Assembly (NCBI GenBank): GCA_963756025.1 | Contig: CAVWMF010000005.1 | Span: 372,001 to 436,000 of the forward strand | DNA from: Bog-473 sp963756025 | GTDB taxonomy: Bacteria; Actinomycetota; Acidimicrobiia; Acidimicrobiales; RAAP-2 | DNA: 64,000 nucleotides | Direction of reading: 5' to 3' | Part shown: positions 39,327 to 47,707 of the stretch, piece by piece | Position numbering within the stretch: the stretch's first letter is position 1 | How the letters are laid out: each line of letters starts with the position of its first letter | The notes under the pieces: generated by a model | Database searches by the model: none | What the model was told of the DNA's origin: nothing | Seen by the model: only the letters and a program-made list of their open reading frames with translations | Made by a program: the position numbers and the translations under genes

Positions 39327-41807
39327 TCACTCCGCCCGCAGCACCAGACTGACCGGGGTGCGGGCTGCCGCGCGCCCGGGGAGGAGCGCGACCAGGTTGG
39401 CGAGCACGATTGTGCCGACCGCCACGAGCACGACGGCCAGGACAGGGACCGTCGGTGCCGGCACGACGTCGAGCTCGTGGGCGAAGAGGTCCCAGAGGGC
39501 CTTCCCGGCGAAGATGCCCAGCGGCACCCCGACCAGGGTGCCGAGAACGGACGTGACCGTCGCTTGCCAACCCACGGTTCCGGCCAACTGCCGGCGCGTG
39601 AAGCCGAGGGCTTTGAGGAGGGCCAGGTCCCGCCCCCGCCGCCGCACCGACGCGGCCAGGGTCAGACCGAGGGCCAGGACCGCGCCGAAGGCCAAGCCTC
39701 CGGCCAAGAAGGCGGGCATGGACCCCATCGTCTTGTAGTTGATGATCTCCGCCGGGAGGAGCACCTGGAAGTCCTGGATCCCGGCTGCCCCACCTGTCGC
39801 CTTGTTGATGGTGTTGGCAACGGCTTGCACCGACCGGGTGGCAACGGCGGAGCTGTCCGTGTCGTTGAAACGGACGAACACGGCATTGGGGCCGTTCGTC
39901 GGTGAGCCTTGGATATCGCGGGCATTCGCCGGAATGAGGTGGTAGTCGACGACCGCCCCGGTCCCGATGGAAAGGTGCAGCCCGAACCCGATGCCGACTG
40001 CGGGCAGGCTCGCCTCGCCGACGATGGTGAGGGTCTGACCGCGGCCGCCACCCGAAACCCGCACTGTCTCACCCACGTGTTTGTGGAGCGCCGCGAGCGT
40101 GGCCTGCCCGAAGACGACCTGGTCGGATTGCGTCACACCGTGCCCGGTCAGAAGTGGTGGCGCCACCGTCGCACCCGGCGTCACGCCGATCACCGGGACC
40201 GGCTGGCCGTCGAAGAGGAGCGAGTCGAAGTAGACCCCGGAAAATCCGGACACGTCGGGGTCCTTGCTCAGCTGCTGCGTCAGCTGGGCCTGGGGGATGT
40301 CGCCGTAGCCGGCGTTCGACTCCATCATGGCGTTCCAGTTCCACCCGTACAGAGGGGGGTGCGAAATGAGGTTGTTGAGGCTGTTGCCGAACGTGAGGGC
40401 CGTGACGACCACGGTCACCGCCAGCACGACCCCGACGATCGCCGAGCGGACGGGAACGGCCGAACGGCCGTGGCCCGAGGACAGGGCGAACCGGGTGCCC
40501 GTGGCCGCAGCCACCGGCAACGGGGCGGACAAGGCGGCGACGGTGCTGCCCCGGGCGAGTGACCCGGAACCGTCACGGCGCGCATCGAGGCGATGGGGGG
40601 CGGTGAGCACGGACATCGCAAGTGCGAGGCCACCGAGAATGACGATGAGAGCGGCCACACCCAGCCCGATGGCGGCCCAGTCGAAGGAGACACCTCCTGG
40701 TTCCAGGGCGCGCACCGGCCCGAACCTGATGGGTGAGAGCGCGACGGCGACCGCACCGGCGCCGAGGGATCCGGCAACGATCGCCAGCATGGCCCCGACG
40801 AGTCCGTCGGCCGCCGTGATCGCCGGACCGGCACCGAGGGAGCGCATGACCTGGCGGTCCTCGGTAGCGAGCTGGAACTGACGCGAGAGCGTCAGTCCGG
40901 CGATGAGCAGTGCCGTCAATGCCGCAATGCATCCGAAGACCGCCAAGGCGACGGACTCCGGCTTTATGGCCTGTTCCGCCTCGGCCTCGATCACGGACGT
41001 GACGTGGAAGTAATAGGGGTCGCCGGGCGGAAGGAGGCGGAGGTACTCCCGTTCGATTGCGCCCACTGCGCCCGCCCCGCCCTGCAGCTGGAGCCCACTC
41101 CAGGCATAGCTGATGCAGCATCCCAGTAACTGACGGGTCAGGGCCGGCGTCATCAGCATTTTGGGGATCTGGTCGACGTCGTCCTCCACGACGTCGTCGT
41201 TGAAGACGCCGATCCCGACCACGTGCAGGTTGATCACCTTGTACGCCGGGGACGTGGGGATGCTGCTGCCTCCCAGTTGCGCATTGGAGAAGAAGCCGTA
41301 GTGGAGGACCTGGCCCACGTGGTAGCCGATGGCTTTGGCGGCCAGCTGGTCGACCACAACTTCGTCCGCCCGATGGGGATCAGCCAGACGGCCCGCAATG
41401 ATGTCGACCTTGTCCTGGTCGAAATACAGCCCGTTGACGCTCGCCTCGAAATTCGGCTCGGGCGAGTTCAACTCGGCCGGGTCGATGGTCCCGTCCCTCC
41501 TGACCGGGTTGGCATTGGGGGAGACATAGGTCTCCAGTGCGCGCACCTGCGGCAGGTGGCTGATCTTTTGGAGGACCGCCGGGTTGTAGTTGCCCACGTC
41601 GATGTCCATGTCCGAGGGATTGGTGCTCGACAGAAAGGCCGGGAACGAAGCCTCCGTGCGCCGGGCGGAGGCGATGCTGCCGATCGCCAGGCCGCCCACC
41701 AAAGCGATGAGCACCGCCAGGGCGGCGTAGCCCGGCCAGCGCCGGCGCAGCATGGCGCCGAAGCGATACCACGAGACAGAAAGGGCGTGAGCAGCTGAGT
41801 CTCGCAT
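39327..41807 (-). CDS. Large FtsX-like ABC transporter permease
   Basis: 826 residues. One N-terminal helix (YAALAVLIALVGGLAIGSIAS) precedes a large extracytoplasmic domain of MacB type, then a group of three helices (VFGCIAALTALLIAGLTL, VGAMLAIVAGSLGAG, IGLGVAALIVILGGLAL), a second extracytoplasmic domain and a C-terminal FtsX domain (LALGLTLAASVRRRGRDLALLKALGFTRR in parts). This two-FtsX layout fits lipoprotein or lipid export permeases. No ATPase gene is adjacent, so its partner lies elsewhere. It is convergent with the phosphate symporter. Confidence 0.88.
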   Translation of the reverse strand: MRDSAAHALSVSWYRFGAMLRRRWPGYAALAVLIALVGGLAIGSIASARRTEASFPAFLSSTNPSDMDIDVGNYNPAVLQKISHLPQVRALETYVSPNANPVRRDGTIDPAELNSPEPNFEASVNGLYFDQDKVDIIAGRLADPHRADEVVVDQLAAKAIGYHVGQVLHYGFFSNAQLGGSSIPTSPAYKVINLHVVGIGVFNDDVVEDDVDQIPKMLMTPALTRQLLGCCISYAWSGLQLQGGAGAVGAIEREYLRLLPPGDPYYFHVTSVIEAEAEQAIKPESVALAVFGCIAALTALLIAGLTLSRQFQLATEDRQVMRSLGAGPAITAADGLVGAMLAIVAGSLGAGAVAVALSPIRFGPVRALEPGGVSFDWAAIGLGVAALIVILGGLALAMSVLTAPHRLDARRDGSGSLARGSTVAALSAPLPVAAATGTRFALSSGHGRSAVPVRSAIVGVVLAVTVVVTALTFGNSLNNLISHPPLYGWNWNAMMESNAGYGDIPQAQLTQQLSKDPDVSGFSGVYFDSLLFDGQPVPVIGVTPGATVAPPLLTGHGVTQSDQVVFGQATLAALHKHVGETVRVSGGGRGQTLTIVGEASLPAVGIGFGLHLSIGTGAVVDYHLIPANARDIQGSPTNGPNAVFVRFNDTDSSAVATRSVQAVANTINKATGGAAGIQDFQVLLPAEIINYKTMGSMPAFLAGGLAFGAVLALGLTLAASVRRRGRDLALLKALGFTRRQLAGTVGWQATVTSVLGTLVGVPLGIFAGKALWDLFAHELDVVPAPTVPVLAVVLVAVGTIVLANLVALLPGRAAARTPVSLVLRAE

Positions 41808-41957
41808 CTCAGTCCTTTATCGCACGCTTTGTCCCCTCGGGCCAGGGTGCAGACACGCGGTCAGGGGGTGGTGGTGAGCCCACCTCGGGGTTGGTGACAC
41901 CACATCGCATCCGAAAGGCTTGCTTTGGGGGAGTAGGCACGCAAGGCTGGACCTTCG

Positions 41958-42524
41958 ATGACCTCTGAACCTCCCCCCTCTGATCCCGACGGTTCGGGTG
42001 GAGGGGCCTCGCACGATGGGCACTCCCCGGGTGGGATCGCGCCTGTGCGCGCCGCCGTGGTCATCATCATCTTCGTCGTTGCAGCCATCGCCCTCGTTGC
42101 CGTGGGCACCCGGCCGATGGTCAACGGAGGAGCGGCGACAACCCCGACCACGACGACGCCCACCACCGCAGCGGGGCACAAGACGACGCCGACGACCACC
42201 ACGACGACCACCATCCCCAACAGCTCCGTCAAGGTCGTGGTCGCCAACGCCACCCAGACCAACGGGTTGGCCGCGCACTACACGGCCGTCCTCGCCGCGC
42301 AGGGGTGGGCGATGCAGACGCCGGCTGACGCCTCGGCCACCGTGCAGACCTCGTCCGTGTACTACGCCAGCGCCACATTTCAGACGGCCGCGACCTCGAT
42401 CGCCACGACGCTCGGCCTCAAGCCGGCCGCCGTCCTCCCCTTGAGCTCTTCGGTTCCGGTCACGGGCATCACCGGCGATGACGTGGTGGTCGTCATCGGC
42501 GCCGACCTGGTCGCCGGGGCCTGA
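41958..42524 (+). CDS. Membrane-anchored LytR C-terminal domain protein
   Basis: 188 residues: a cytoplasmic Pro/Ser/Gly-rich head, one helix (AAVVIIIFVVAAIALVAV), a long Thr-Pro linker rich in T runs, and a LytR_C domain starting VKVVVANATQTNGLAAHY with GWAMQTPADA and SSVYYASATFQTAA. This domain accompanies cell-wall polymer ligases of the LytR-CpsA-Psr group; here it stands alone. Exact role unknown. It precedes otsB by 17 bases. Confidence 0.85.
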   Translation: MTSEPPPSDPDGSGGGASHDGHSPGGIAPVRAAVVIIIFVVAAIALVAVGTRPMVNGGAATTPTTTTPTTAAGHKTTPTTTTTTTIPNSSVKVVVANATQTNGLAAHYTAVLAAQGWAMQTPADASATVQTSSVYYASATFQTAATSIATTLGLKPAAVLPLSSSVPVTGITGDDVVVVIGADLVAGA

Positions 42525-42541
42525 TCGCGCCGCCCCGCTCG

Positions 42542-43312
42542 GTGGGCGCCGGCACACTTCCCGAGATCTTCCGACCGCTGGTTCGAGACCCCGGGCACAG
42601 CGCGCTCTTCCTGGACTTCGACGGCACACTGTCGCCGATCGTGGCGGATCCCGTCGGAGCCCTCCCTCTGGCCGGGACGCCTGAGCTCCTGGCCCGTCTG
42701 GCCTCGCGTTTCGGCCTGGTGGCGGTCGTCTCCGGCCGGCCACCGGAATTTCTGCAGCAGGCCCTCGAGTCTCCGGCCGGGGTCTCGCTGATCGGTCTCT
42801 ACGGGTTGGGCCATGTGGGCCCGGACGCCAGCTCATGGGCAGGTGCCATCGGCGATGCCGCGGCCGAGGCCCGGGCCGACGCGCCGCACGGCGTCTACGT
42901 GGAGCCCAAAGGACTCACTGTGACGCTGCATTGGCGCAACGCCCACGGGGCGGGTCCCTGGGCCACGGCGTTCGCCGCCCGACAGGAGGAGGAACGCGGG
43001 CTGAAGGTCTATCCGGGCCGCTTGTCGCTCGAGCTCCGGCCGCCGATCGACGTCGACAAGGGGACGGTGTTCCGGGCGCTGGCGGTGGGGAAGCAGGCGG
43101 TGGCCGTCTTCGGAGATGACCTCGGCGATCTTCCGGCCTTCGCCGCCGCGGCGGAGCTGGCGGCGCAGGGGCTGCCGGCCATCCGGGTGGCGGTGGTCGA
43201 CGAGGAGAGCGCCCCGGAAGTGGCGGCGCACGCTGATGTGGTCGTCGAGGGCCCGGCAGGTGCGGTGGCGTTGCTCGAACAGCTATTGGAGGCTGCGTCG
43301 GCGAACGGCTGA
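42542..43312 (+). CDS. otsB: Trehalose-6-phosphate phosphatase
   Basis: HAD-type hydrolase that removes phosphate from trehalose 6-phosphate. Motif I is FLDFDGTLSPI with the nucleophile and acid aspartates, motif II VVSGRPP, motif III lysine in VDKGTVFRAL and motif IV FGDDLGDLPAF. YPGRLSLELRPPID is a family substrate-cap signature. 256 residues from GTG 42542. It is convergent with otsA, which makes its substrate. Confidence 0.92.
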   Translation: MGAGTLPEIFRPLVRDPGHSALFLDFDGTLSPIVADPVGALPLAGTPELLARLASRFGLVAVVSGRPPEFLQQALESPAGVSLIGLYGLGHVGPDASSWAGAIGDAAAEARADAPHGVYVEPKGLTVTLHWRNAHGAGPWATAFAARQEEERGLKVYPGRLSLELRPPIDVDKGTVFRALAVGKQAVAVFGDDLGDLPAFAAAAELAAQGLPAIRVAVVDEESAPEVAAHADVVVEGPAGAVALLEQLLEAASANG

Positions 43313-43332
43313 GCGTGCAGCCGGCTGAGCCC

Positions 43333-44802
43333 TCAGCGGTCCAGGGACCGGGCGGCGGCCAGCTGCTCGTCGAGCCAATCGGATGCCGTGCGGGCGAGTA
43401 CCAGCTCCCGCAGGCGGGCGGCCCGGGTGCGACGCTCTTCGGGGTCCATCGTCAGGGCACGGTGGAGGGCGTCGGCCGTGCCGGCGACGTCGAAGGGATT
43501 GACGCCGAGGGCGGCTTCGGAGAGCTCCTCCCAGGCGCCGGCCTCGTGGGAGAGGACCAGGACCCCGTCGGCCCCGTTGAGTAGGGCACCTTCCTTCGCG
43601 ACGAGGTTGAGCCCGTCGCGCACCGGGTTCACCAGCAACACGTCGGAGATCGTCAGCGCGGCCAGCGAACGGGGGCGGTCGTCTTCGACGTGGAGGATGA
43701 TGGGGGTCCACGTGGATGTCCCCCATGCATGATTGATCCGCTCGGCCACGTGCGTGACTTCGGCTCCCAGGGCGAGATAGTCGGCCAGCCCCTGGCGCGA
43801 CGGATAGACCAGCGCCACATGGACGACCTTGTCGAGCCATTCGGGGTAGGCGACCAGGAGTTCCTCGAAGGCCAGCATGCCCCGTACGATGTTCTTGGAC
43901 GGCTCGACGCGATCAACCCGCAGGACGATGCGCCGGCCGCCTGTTTCGGCGCGTAGGGCATCGACGGACCGGGAGCAATCGTCGCTCGCCGCTTCGGCCA
44001 GGAGGCCGTCGTGGTCCGAGGAGAGCGAAGAGACGAACGTCGCCGGAGCTTCGGCGGGCATGGACGTGGCCGAAGCGACCAGGGCGGCCAGCTCCGGGTC
44101 GGCGTAACAGGCGCGGAACGCCGACTCCCAGCGGTGGGCATGGAACCCGCATGCGTCGAAGCCGGCCAGACCGGCGAGGAGCTCGCCGGCGGCGGCCTCG
44201 GGCAGGACGCGCAGCATGTTCGGGTCGGCGAAAGGAATGTGGCAGAAGTGCACGGTGCGCAGATCCGGCCGGGCCTCCGCCAACATCTGCCCGAGAAGCG
44301 AGAAGTGGTAGTCCTGGACCAGGACGACCGAATCCGGCGCCGCCTGCGCGCACACTGTGTCGGACACGGACTGGTTGTAGCGCCGGTAGCCGTCCCAGGC
44401 CTGCCGCCAGTGGCGGTCGAATCGGGGCCGACGGGGCAGGTCGAAGAGGTGATGGTGGCAGTACCACAGGGTCGTGTTGGCCACGACGTCATAGGCGGCC
44501 CGGTAGGTGTCGTCGTCGACGACGACCGGGAGCAGCGTGAAGTTCTCGTGCGTCATGCGGTCCTGGGCGACGGCGGCGCGGTCGGCCGCCCCCATCGTGA
44601 CCGAGACCCAGGTGGTACCCGTGCCGGCCAGCAACGGGGCGATGGACGAGACCAGGCCGCCGCCGCCGGGGACGGCCTGGAGCTTCTGGTCGCCGCCGGT
44701 GCCGCCGCCGCCGTCGTCGCCGTCGAAGCGGAAGGAGAGCGGGCCGCGGTTGGAGACGACCAGCAGGTGATCGGCGGGTGGCACGGGGCCTGCGGGGGAC
44801 AC
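43333..44802 (-). CDS. otsA: Trehalose-6-phosphate synthase
   Basis: GT20 retaining glycosyltransferase joining UDP- or GDP-glucose to glucose 6-phosphate. Visible are HLLVVSNRGPLSF, PGGGGLVSSIAPLL, LWYCHHHLFDLP, VVLVQDYHFSLLG, VHFCHIPFADPN, LRVDRVEPSKNIVRG and NPVRDGLNLVAKEGALL, all family blocks, including the catalytic region and the nucleotide-sugar binding end. 489 residues from GTG 44802, five bases after the gpgS stop; GTG 44784 is another possible start. Trehalose serves as an osmoprotectant. Confidence 0.93.
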   Translation of the reverse strand: MSPAGPVPPADHLLVVSNRGPLSFRFDGDDGGGGTGGDQKLQAVPGGGGLVSSIAPLLAGTGTTWVSVTMGAADRAAVAQDRMTHENFTLLPVVVDDDTYRAAYDVVANTTLWYCHHHLFDLPRRPRFDRHWRQAWDGYRRYNQSVSDTVCAQAAPDSVVLVQDYHFSLLGQMLAEARPDLRTVHFCHIPFADPNMLRVLPEAAAGELLAGLAGFDACGFHAHRWESAFRACYADPELAALVASATSMPAEAPATFVSSLSSDHDGLLAEAASDDCSRSVDALRAETGGRRIVLRVDRVEPSKNIVRGMLAFEELLVAYPEWLDKVVHVALVYPSRQGLADYLALGAEVTHVAERINHAWGTSTWTPIILHVEDDRPRSLAALTISDVLLVNPVRDGLNLVAKEGALLNGADGVLVLSHEAGAWEELSEAALGVNPFDVAGTADALHRALTMDPEERRTRAARLRELVLARTASDWLDEQLAAARSLDR

Positions 44803-44806
44803 GGGG

Positions 44807-45605
44807 TCAGCGGGGAGCGCGTGCGAGCGCGGTGCGCAACACGTCGGTGGCCTGCGGGCGCAGCTCGTGCAGTGGGCGGTTGCGGTGGATGCGCACGCCG
44901 AGGTCGACCTGGGCCAGGACGCCCGCACCGAGCTTCTGGGCCACATCGATGAGCAGGCCTATCTCGACACCGTACCCATCGGCGAACTCGACTTTTTCGA
45001 AGACCCAGCGATGGGCCGCCGTCTCCCCGGCCAGTGGTTGGCGCACATCGGAGAGCTCGGGGAAGAGCAGCTCGAGGACCGGGCGGGCCACCAGCTCGGT
45101 CACCCGACCGCCTCCGGTCGGATCGCCGTGCAGCGGCCGCGTGTAGAAGCCTTTGACCAGCGCGATGTCGTCGAAGAACAGCAGGGGTCCGAGCATGCCG
45201 GTGACGAAGGCGGGCGTCGTGTTGGCGACATCCGCATCGAGGAAGACCACCACGTCACCGCTCGACGCCGCCAGAGCGGCTGCCATGGCCTGACCCTTTC
45301 CGCCTCCGACCTCGACGCCCTGCACCACCCGGGCCCCGGCGCCTGCGGCCTGCGCTGCAGTGTCGTCGGTCGAGCCGTCGTCGAGCACGATGACCTCGTC
45401 GACCAGGCCGTTGCCGCCGGCCGAGGAGAGGAAGGGTTGCACCACGGCCCGGACCACCGAGCCCACCGTGGAGCCCTCGTCGCGGGCGGGGATGCAGACC
45501 GAAACGGTGCGGCCGGCCCTTGGCCTCGAGCACCTTGGTGACAGGGAAGTCCGCGTTCTGGAAGGTCCGGGTACTCGGCGTTTCCTGGTCGTGTTCACCC
45601 GACAT
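44807..45605 (-). CDS. gpgS: Glucosyl-3-phosphoglycerate synthase (one frame break)
   Basis: GT-A glycosyltransferase that joins UDP-glucose to 3-phosphoglycerate, the first step to glucosylglycerate and, in mycobacteria, methylglucose polysaccharide. TRTFQNADFPVTKVLEAKG is the family N-terminus, then TVSVCIPARDEGSTVG, VLDDGSTDDT, VVFLDADVAN (metal-binding Asp), VKGFYTRPL, GGGRVTELVARP and GYGVEIGLLIDVA. The frame changes near 45515, where one extra base in GGCCGG would explain it; 265 residues result. That is shorter than the mycobacterial enzyme because the C-terminal extension is lacking. ATG 45605. OtsA follows directly. Confidence 0.88.
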
Positions 45606-45820
45606 TCCTCGAGCATCGTACCCGCCGGGTCGTGTTTCCAACCTCGGGCCAACCTGGGCCAACCTCGGGCCAGCCCCGGGGCCGGCCGGCGGGCCGACGG
45701 GCCGGCGGCCGGGGGGCAGCTGCTTGTGGCCCGGGCCGGTCGGCGCAGGGTGCGCGGTGCGTGGCGCCGCCTTCGGTGGGCGCGTTGGCGCGCGGGTGGT
45801 GCACAGGAGCTACCATTGTC
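45606..45820. other. GC-rich non-coding spacer with short repeats
   Basis: Between gpgS and the SAM riboswitch. It holds near-direct repeats of CTCGGGCCAAC and CTGGGCCAAC (about 45643-45672), then a run rich in GGCCGG. No gene recognised. The promoter for the SAM-riboswitch transcript should be at its right end; TACCAT at 45811-45816 is a possible -10. Confidence 0.5.
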
Positions 45821-45925
45821 AGCATCATCCAGAGCGACTGAGGGACGGGCCCGTTGACGTCGCGGCAACCGTTGGATACCCCGCCACGGGGCCCAACAGG
45901 TGCCAATGCCCGATCGATGAGGAGG
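45821..45925 (+). ncRNA. SAM-I (S-box) riboswitch
   Basis: The leader contains AGAGCGACTGAGGGACGGGC, then CCGTTGACGTCGCGGCAACC, and later GGTGCCAATGCCCGATCGAT followed by GAGGAGGA. These match the conserved S-box blocks: AGAG...GAGGGA, GCGGCAACC and GGTGCCAAnnCC. The ribosome site GAGGAGGA for the next gene lies at its 3' end, so control is probably at translation initiation, which is usual for high-GC bacteria. It predicts shut-off when S-adenosylmethionine is abundant. Confidence 0.9.
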
Positions 45926-45929
45926 ACCG

Positions 45930-47164
45930 ATGGTCGATTTTGTCACTGGGCTGCGTTGTCGGGAATGTGCGCGTGCATTCCCCGCCGAAGCACTCCACGT
46001 CTGCGATTACTGCTTCGGCCCGCTCGAGGTCGCGTACGACTACGAGCAGATCGCCGCCACCGTCAGCCGGGAACGGATCGCCAGGGGTCCCCGCACGATC
46101 TGGCGGTACCGCGACCTCCTGCCGGTGAGCGATGACGCGCCAGTGGATCTCGGTGCCGGCTTCACCCCGCTGGTGCGGGCCGACCGCCTGGCGGCCGAGC
46201 TCGGCCTCGACGAGTTGTGGATCAAGGACGACACGGCCAATCCGACCGGTTCCTTCAAGGACCGGGTGGTCTCGGTGGCACTGACCAAGGCCCGCCAGCT
46301 CGGGTTCAAGGTCGCCGCCTGCGCCTCCACCGGCAACCTCGCCAACTCGGTGGCCGCCCACGCGGCCCGGGCCGGCATGGAGTCCGTGGTGCTCATCCCG
46401 CACGATCTGGAACGGGCCAAAGTGACCATGACCACGATTTACGGGGGAACCGTGATCGCCGTCGAGGGCACCTACGACGACGTCAACCGGCTCTGTGCGG
46501 AGTTGACGAGCGAGCGTCCGAGCTGGGCCTTCGTCAACGTCAACGTGCGGACCTACTACGCCGAGGGCTCCAAGACGCTCGCCTTCGAGATCGCCGAGCA
46601 GCTGGGGTGGCAGGCGCCCGATCACGTCGTGGTCCCCATCGGCTCGGGTAGCCAACTGACCAAGGTGGCCAAGGGATTCGCCGAGCTGGGAAAGGTCGGC
46701 CTGCTGGACGAGGTGCCGCATGTGCGGATTTCGGGGGCTCAGGCCGAGGGGTGCTCTCCGGTGGCCACGGCGTTCGCCCAGAACTCCGACGCCATCCGGC
46801 CGGTCAAGCCCAAGACCATCGCCAAGTCGCTGGCCATCGGGAATCCGGCCGACGGGTGGTACGCCCTGCAGACGATGCGCCAGTCCGGTGGTTCCTGCGC
46901 CTCGGTGACCGACGACGAAGTGGTCGAGGCCATCGGGCTGCTGGCCCGCACCGAGGGGATCTTCGCCGAAACGGCAGGGGGCGTGACGATCGCCTCGCTC
47001 ATCAAGCTGGTGGCGTCGGGGGCCGTCCGGCGCGACGAGCGCGTGGTCGCCCTGGTGACCGGGCACGGGCTCAAGACGGTCGAGGCACTGTCGGAGTACA
47101 CGGGCCCGACCGCTACGATCTCCCCACCCTGGCGGACTTCGACGCCGCACTCGAAGGGCACTGA
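45930..47164 (+). CDS. Threonine-synthase-like PLP enzyme under SAM riboswitch control (one frame break)
   Basis: PLP-dependent fold-type II enzyme of about 411 residues. An N-terminal zinc ribbon (C10-x2-C13, C25-x2-C28) precedes the catalytic domain with TANPTGSFKDR (K110 binds PLP), CASTGNLANSVAAHA and VPIGSGSQLTK. GFTPLVRADRL and YYAEGSKTLAFEIAEQLGW are as in threonine synthases, whose substrate is O-phosphohomoserine. Near 47108 the frame should change so that the protein ends RYDLPTLADFDAALEGH at 47164; without it, reading continues to 47204. A SAM riboswitch upstream and a MoaD-like carrier downstream suggest a sulfur reaction giving homocysteine rather than, or besides, threonine. ATG 45930 follows GAGGAGGA. 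Confidence 0.88.
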
Positions 47165-47200
47165 GTTGGGGCGCACCGACCTCACCGAGGAGAGCAACCG

Positions 47201-47477
47201 ATGAGCCTGACCATCCGCATCCCGACCCAGCTGCGCACCCTGACGGGTGGTGCAGGCGAGGTCCAGGTCGAAGCATCGAGCGTGGGCGAGGCCCTGAAGG
47301 CCCTCGATGCGGCGAATCCCGGCCTGGCCGACCGCCTCTTCGACGAGGCCGGGGAACTGCGTCGCTTCGTCAACGTCTTCCTGGCCGACGAGGACGTGCG
47401 CTTCCTCGATGGACTTGCAACCCCCATTGTCGACGGGACAGACCCTCTCCATCGTCCCCGCTGTCGCCGGAGGATAA
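47201..47477 (+). CDS. MoaD/ThiS-like sulfur carrier protein ending in Gly-Gly (one frame break)
   Basis: Ubiquitin-fold carrier of about 91 residues: SLTIRIPTQLRTLTGG, SVGEALKALDAANPGL, LFDEAGELRRFVNVFLADED and VRFLDGLATPI. Near 47440 one extra base breaks the frame; with it removed the end reads DGQTLSIVPAVAGG and a TAA stop at 47475. The terminal Gly-Gly is what sulfur carriers need for adenylation and thiocarboxylation. GAGGAG lies nine bases before ATG 47201. It follows the ThrC-like gene by 36 bases and shares its SAM-riboswitch transcript. Similar to actinobacterial CysO, which serves a PLP enzyme using O-phosphoserine. Confidence 0.85.
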
Positions 47478-47501
47478 GGGTCCGCCTACCTACCTGTGAT
47501 A

Positions 47502-47529
47502 TCTGATCGCTAGAAGGCTAGCTTTCAGA
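47502..47529. promoter_or_regulatory. 28-bp imperfect palindrome, copy 1
   Basis: TCTGA-tc-GCTAG, a central AAGG, then CTAGC-tt-TCAGA: dyad symmetry over 28 bases, followed by AAT. It lies between the MoaD-like gene and groEL. A closely related copy is at 61610-61637. Possible operator; the protein that binds is unknown. Confidence 0.55.
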
Positions 47530-47638
47530 AATTGCACACACATTCCTGTCGGGACGTGGCGTCGGCGCAGCGGCGATAGGCGGCTGACCAGGGTTTCGAA
47601 GCTCGCTCTTGCGCGCGGGGCCTGAGCGTGGTTTTCTA

Positions 47639-47665
47639 TTAGCACTCGACAGATGAGAGTGCTAA
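47639..47665. promoter_or_regulatory. CIRCE operator (HrcA site) upstream of groEL
   Basis: TTAGCACTC, nine bases, GAGTGCTAA: an exact match to the CIRCE consensus. It is 43 bases before the groEL start. HrcA binding represses groEL until heat stress. Confidence 0.97.
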
Positions 47666-47707
47666 TGGTCCTCGATGGGCCAGCAGAGCGATGGAGGAAC
47701 ACACCAG

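Noticed and set aside
45606..45820. Possible short GC-rich gene between gpgS and the riboswitch
   Set aside because: Open frames here consist of simple repeats of Gly, Arg, Pro and Ala without a ribosome site or homology pattern.
47201..47506. MoaD-like protein for molybdopterin synthesis
   Set aside because: No moaE or other molybdopterin genes are present. It shares a SAM-riboswitch transcript with the ThrC-like enzyme, which points to amino-acid sulfur metabolism.
47502..47529. Chromosomal dif/Xer site
   Set aside because: The 28-bp dyad has the right length, but a second copy occurs 14 kb away and the arms do not resemble the XerC/XerD core. A single copy per chromosome is expected.
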